DNA of 8,223 bases from positions 1 through 8,223 of the forward strand of contig JADIML010000208.1 of NCBI GenBank assembly GCA_017694765.1. Direction: 5' to 3'. Below are positions 5,825-8,223 of this stretch, piece by piece. This DNA comes from Candidatus Scybalomonas excrementavium. Lineage in GTDB: Bacteria > Bacillota > Clostridia > Lachnospirales > Lachnospiraceae. The notes beneath the pieces are model-generated. The model did no database searches. It was not told the DNA's origin and saw only the letters and a program-made list of their open reading frames with translations. Made by a program: the position numbers and the translations under genes. Every line of letters begins with the position of its first letter. Within the stretch, counting starts at the first letter, position 1.

Positions 5825-7039
5825 ATGAAGTATATGATGATTATTGCTGATGGAATGGCAGATGAAAGGCTTTTAGAACTTCATGGAAAAACACCTCTTT
5901 GCTATGCTAGTACGAAAACTCTTGATCGACTAGCGAGACGTTCTGAAATTGGATTTGTACGGACAGTTCCATCTGGTATGCAAGCGGGAAGCGATGTGGC
6001 TGGGCTTACAATTTTAGGATACGATCCACTGAAATATTATACAGGAAGAGCGCCTATAGAACTTCTTGGACTTGTTCCACAAAAGCAGGAAAATTTTTGT
6101 TTGGGAAAAGGGGATTATGCTTATCGAATGAACCTTGTGACATTATCCGAGGAAGAGCCATTTGAGAAGAAAAGAATGTTAGATCATACGGCAGGACAAA
6201 TTTCTACCAAAGAATCAAAAGAAATTATCAAAAATATGCAAAATCTTTTTGACAGAATGGCATATCAGTATTATACTGAAACCAGTTATCGTCATTTACT
6301 CGTAGGAAGACAAATGGGAATTGAAGGATTAATTCCTCCACATGACATCTTAGAGAAAACGATTGAACCGTATCTTCCAAAAGAAAAGAAACTTCGTCTT
6401 TTTATGGAAGAAAGTTATCGGATATTAAATGATTGTTCTATCAATGAGGAGAGAAGGAAACAAGGAAAGCGTCCAGCAAACTCCATTTGGGTTTGGGGAG
6501 GAGGAGAGGAACTCCAACTTGAAAATTTTTTTACCAAATACGAGAAAAGAGGCGCCATGATCTCTGCAGTTGCTGTTTTTAGGGGAATTGCAAATGGCAG
6601 TGGAATGACGAATCTAACTGTACAAGGAGCCACAGGAACTGTGGACACCAATTATGGAGAAAAAGCAAAAAGGGCAATAGAAGCACTTTTATATGCTCCA
6701 TATGATTTTGTCTGTCTTCATGTAGAAGCACCAGATGAAGCCAGTCATCGAGGAGATTTACAAGGAAAGATACATGCCATTGAGCAGATTGATCAAAAGA
6801 TCATTCAGCCAATTGTTGAGGCAGTGGAAAAAAGTGAAGAAGAAATTAGGATTTTAATTTTACCAGATCACTATACCTTCGTAAGAACAAAAGTACATGG
6901 AAATTTACCCGTACCATATTTATTATATGATTCAAGGCGTTCCATTGGTAGCTTTCTCGCATATAATGAAGTACAGGCAGATTCAGGAAATGTAATATCA
7001 AATGGAATCCGTTTGATAGAGAAACTTTTTTCTGAATAA
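5825..7039 (+). CDS. apgM: ApgM-family enzyme, probable homoserine kinase (often annotated as cofactor-independent phosphoglycerate mutase)
   Basis: A cytoplasmic metalloenzyme of 404 aa in the alkaline phosphatase superfamily, archaeal-type (COG3635) branch. Both metal sites look complete: D9 in IIADGMAD, S56 in the GSDVAG motif, D304 and H308 in HVEAPDEASHRGD, D348 and H349 in LPDHYT, and H358 in KVHGN. Other family blocks are YTGRAPIE (72-79), LDHTAGQIST (119-128), ANSIWVWGGG (218-227) and QGATGTVDTNYGEKA (267-281). The segment after D348-H349 is unusual: HYTF replaces the common HPTP, and KVHGN replaces the common THT. A bacterial subgroup of this family found beside aspartokinase and homoserine dehydrogenase has been proposed to be homoserine kinase, and lysC is the next gene here. 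Homoserine phosphorylation is therefore my preferred role, with phosphoglycerate mutase the alternative. The gene begins 11 bases after pheB with only a weak Shine-Dalgarno (TAGG), suggesting translational coupling. Confidence 0.9.
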   Translation: MKYMMIIADGMADERLLELHGKTPLCYASTKTLDRLARRSEIGFVRTVPSGMQAGSDVAGLTILGYDPLKYYTGRAPIELLGLVPQKQENFCLGKGDYAYRMNLVTLSEEEPFEKKRMLDHTAGQISTKESKEIIKNMQNLFDRMAYQYYTETSYRHLLVGRQMGIEGLIPPHDILEKTIEPYLPKEKKLRLFMEESYRILNDCSINEERRKQGKRPANSIWVWGGGEELQLENFFTKYEKRGAMISAVAVFRGIANGSGMTNLTVQGATGTVDTNYGEKAKRAIEALLYAPYDFVCLHVEAPDEASHRGDLQGKIHAIEQIDQKIIQPIVEAVEKSEEEIRILILPDHYTFVRTKVHGNLPVPYLLYDSRRSIGSFLAYNEVQADSGNVISNGIRLIEKLFSE

Positions 7040-7062
7040 AAGAAGTAACATAGGAGGACATT

Positions 7063-8223
7063 ATGCTAATTGTTAAAAAATTTGGTGGTACATCCGTTGG
7101 TGACAAAGAAAGAATTTTCAATGTAGCAAGACGTTGTGTGGAAGAGTACCAGAAAGGAAACGATGTTGTTGTTGTCTTATCAGCTATGGGAAAGATGACA
7201 GATGAATTAGTAGCGATGGCTGAAGAGATTAATCCAAAGCCTCCAAAGAGAGAAATGGATATGCTATTAACAACAGGAGAACAGACATCCGTTGCACTAA
7301 CAGCTATGGCAATAGCTTCCATGGGAGTTCCAGCCGTATCTTTGAATGCGTTTCAAGTAAAAATGCACACGGATCATAGATATGGAAACGCTCGATTAAA
7401 AGATATTGATACAGAAAGAATTCAACATGAATTAGAACAAAGAAAAATTGTTTTAGTTACAGGATTTCAAGGTGTTGATCGTTATGATAATTATACGACA
7501 TTAGGTAGAGGGGGCTCTGATACAACAGCTGTAGCATTAGCAGCCGTTTTACATGCAGACGCCTGTGAGATCTATACAGACGTAGATGGTGTATATACAG
7601 CCGATCCACGTATAGTAAAAGATGCGTTTAAGTTGAAAGAAATCACATACAACGAAATGTTAGAATTAGCATCTCTTGGAGCAGGAGTGTTGCACAATCG
7701 CTCAGTAGAACTTGCTAAAAAATATGGAGTGCAATTAGTTGTACGTTCAAGCTTAAATACATCTGAAGGAACGATGGTGAAGGAGGAAACAAAAATGGAG
7801 AGAATGCTTGTCAGCGGAGTAGCTGAAGATAAAGATGTAGCAAGAATTGCTTTAATTGGGGTAAAGGATGAACCAGGAGTGGCATTTAAAGTATTTAATA
7901 TGCTTGCTAAGAAAAATATTAATGTAGATATTATTTTACAGTCAGTTGGTCGTGACAATAATAAAGATATTGTATTTACAGTAGCAGAGACAGTTGTAGA
8001 TGAAGCAGTGGAAACAATCGAAAGTTCATTCAGTCAAAATTATGATACTTTAGATGTATCAAAAGATGTAGCCAAAGTATCGATTGTAGGAGCCGGAATG
8101 ATGTCTAATCCAGGAGTTGCAGCAAAGATGTTTGAGGCATTATTTGATGTTGGAATTAATATTCGTATGATTTCAAGCTCTGATATTAATATTACAGTTG
8201 TAATTGGTGAAAAAGATACAGAA
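7063..8223 (+). CDS. lysC: Aspartate kinase (LysC, alpha-beta type), cut by the right window edge
   Basis: Aspartokinase makes aspartyl-4-phosphate, the first step toward lysine, threonine, methionine and diaminopimelate. The frame runs open for 387 codons to the window end; family members are about 400-408 aa, so only about 15-20 residues are missing. The kinase domain starts with the KKFGGTSVGD signature (5-14), followed by the TTGEQTS block, the substrate and ATP region GRGGSDT (148-154) and TDVDGVYTADPR (172-183). Two ACT domains follow, about 255-325 (ARIALIGVKDEPGVAFK) and about 330 onward (AKVSIVGAGMMSNPGVAAK), giving allosteric feedback by an end-product amino acid. AGGAGG (7052-7057) lies 5 bases before the ATG and the gap to apgM is 23 bases, with no room for a lysine riboswitch, so control is by the operon promoter and the ACT domains. 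An internal start at codon 245 probably makes a second, ACT-only subunit. Confidence 0.97.
   Translation, partial: MLIVKKFGGTSVGDKERIFNVARRCVEEYQKGNDVVVVLSAMGKMTDELVAMAEEINPKPPKREMDMLLTTGEQTSVALTAMAIASMGVPAVSLNAFQVKMHTDHRYGNARLKDIDTERIQHELEQRKIVLVTGFQGVDRYDNYTTLGRGGSDTTAVALAAVLHADACEIYTDVDGVYTADPRIVKDAFKLKEITYNEMLELASLGAGVLHNRSVELAKKYGVQLVVRSSLNTSEGTMVKEETKMERMLVSGVAEDKDVARIALIGVKDEPGVAFKVFNMLAKKNINVDIILQSVGRDNNKDIVFTVAETVVDEAVETIESSFSQNYDTLDVSKDVAKVSIVGAGMMSNPGVAAKMFEALFDVGINIRMISSSDINITVVIGEKDTE
7780..7797 (+). promoter_or_regulatory. Internal ribosome binding site and start codon for the LysC beta subunit
   Basis: Inside lysC, a full AAGGAGG (7780-7786) is followed after 8 bases by an in-frame ATG (7795-7797), which is codon 245. 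Initiation there would give a protein starting MERMLVSGVAEDKD and containing just the two ACT domains. Bacillus subtilis aspartokinase II is known to make its beta subunit from an internal start at about codon 246 of the same gene. The position and the quality of the site make the same arrangement very likely here; expression itself cannot be seen from sequence. Confidence 0.8.

Noticed and set aside
7572..7958. Minus-strand open frame of 128 codons inside lysC
   Set aside because: It is antisense to well-conserved kinase and ACT-domain coding sequence and has no recognisable domain; likewise the other minus-strand frames at 2348-2617, 3748-3951, 4168-4428, 5123-5317, 6415-6651 and 6846-7322.

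Overview
The window is a low-GC, ordinary-looking chromosomal segment from a Gram-positive anaerobe of the Firmicutes (Clostridia). Gene order hpf, secA, prfB, followed by an ACT-domain regulator, an ApgM-type enzyme and aspartokinase, points to Lachnospiraceae or a close relative. That placement is an inference from synteny and A/T-rich codon use; genus cannot be told. The first 63 bases are not biological: they are an Illumina Nextera i5 adapter ending in the Tn5 mosaic end, so base 64 is the true left edge of the contig.

Bases 64-468 carry no credible gene. They hold a tight group of DnaA-box-like 9-mers (106-151), a very A/T-rich stretch, a strong extended -10 promoter (346-373) and a leader with two consecutive hairpins (383-440) ahead of hpf. 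hpf (long ribosome hibernation factor) ends at a clear terminator (1074-1112). A 236-base spacer with two small palindromes and a TATAAT box precedes secA, the Sec translocase ATPase, which ends in two tandem terminators (3940-4022).

prfB (release factor 2, best start 4149) follows. Its classical +1 frameshift site has become an in-frame CTT GAT at codons 25-26, so it should be translated without recoding. After a terminator-free gap of 99 bases come pheB (UPF0735 HTH-ACT protein), an ApgM-family enzyme that context suggests is a homoserine kinase, and lysC (aspartokinase), cut by the right window edge. The spacings of 11 and 23 bases indicate one transcript. lysC has an internal Shine-Dalgarno and ATG at codon 245, nearly where Bacillus subtilis LysC starts its separate beta subunit.

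Functionally, hpf, secA and prfB are translation and secretion housekeeping genes. The last three genes look like a small aspartate-family amino-acid operon: LysC makes aspartyl phosphate, the ApgM-like protein probably phosphorylates homoserine, and PheB may sense an amino acid. Homoserine dehydrogenase is not between them. I see no phage, CRISPR, insertion sequence, tRNA or clearly new system; the best leads are the structured hpf leader, the DnaA-box group and the substrate of the ApgM-like enzyme.
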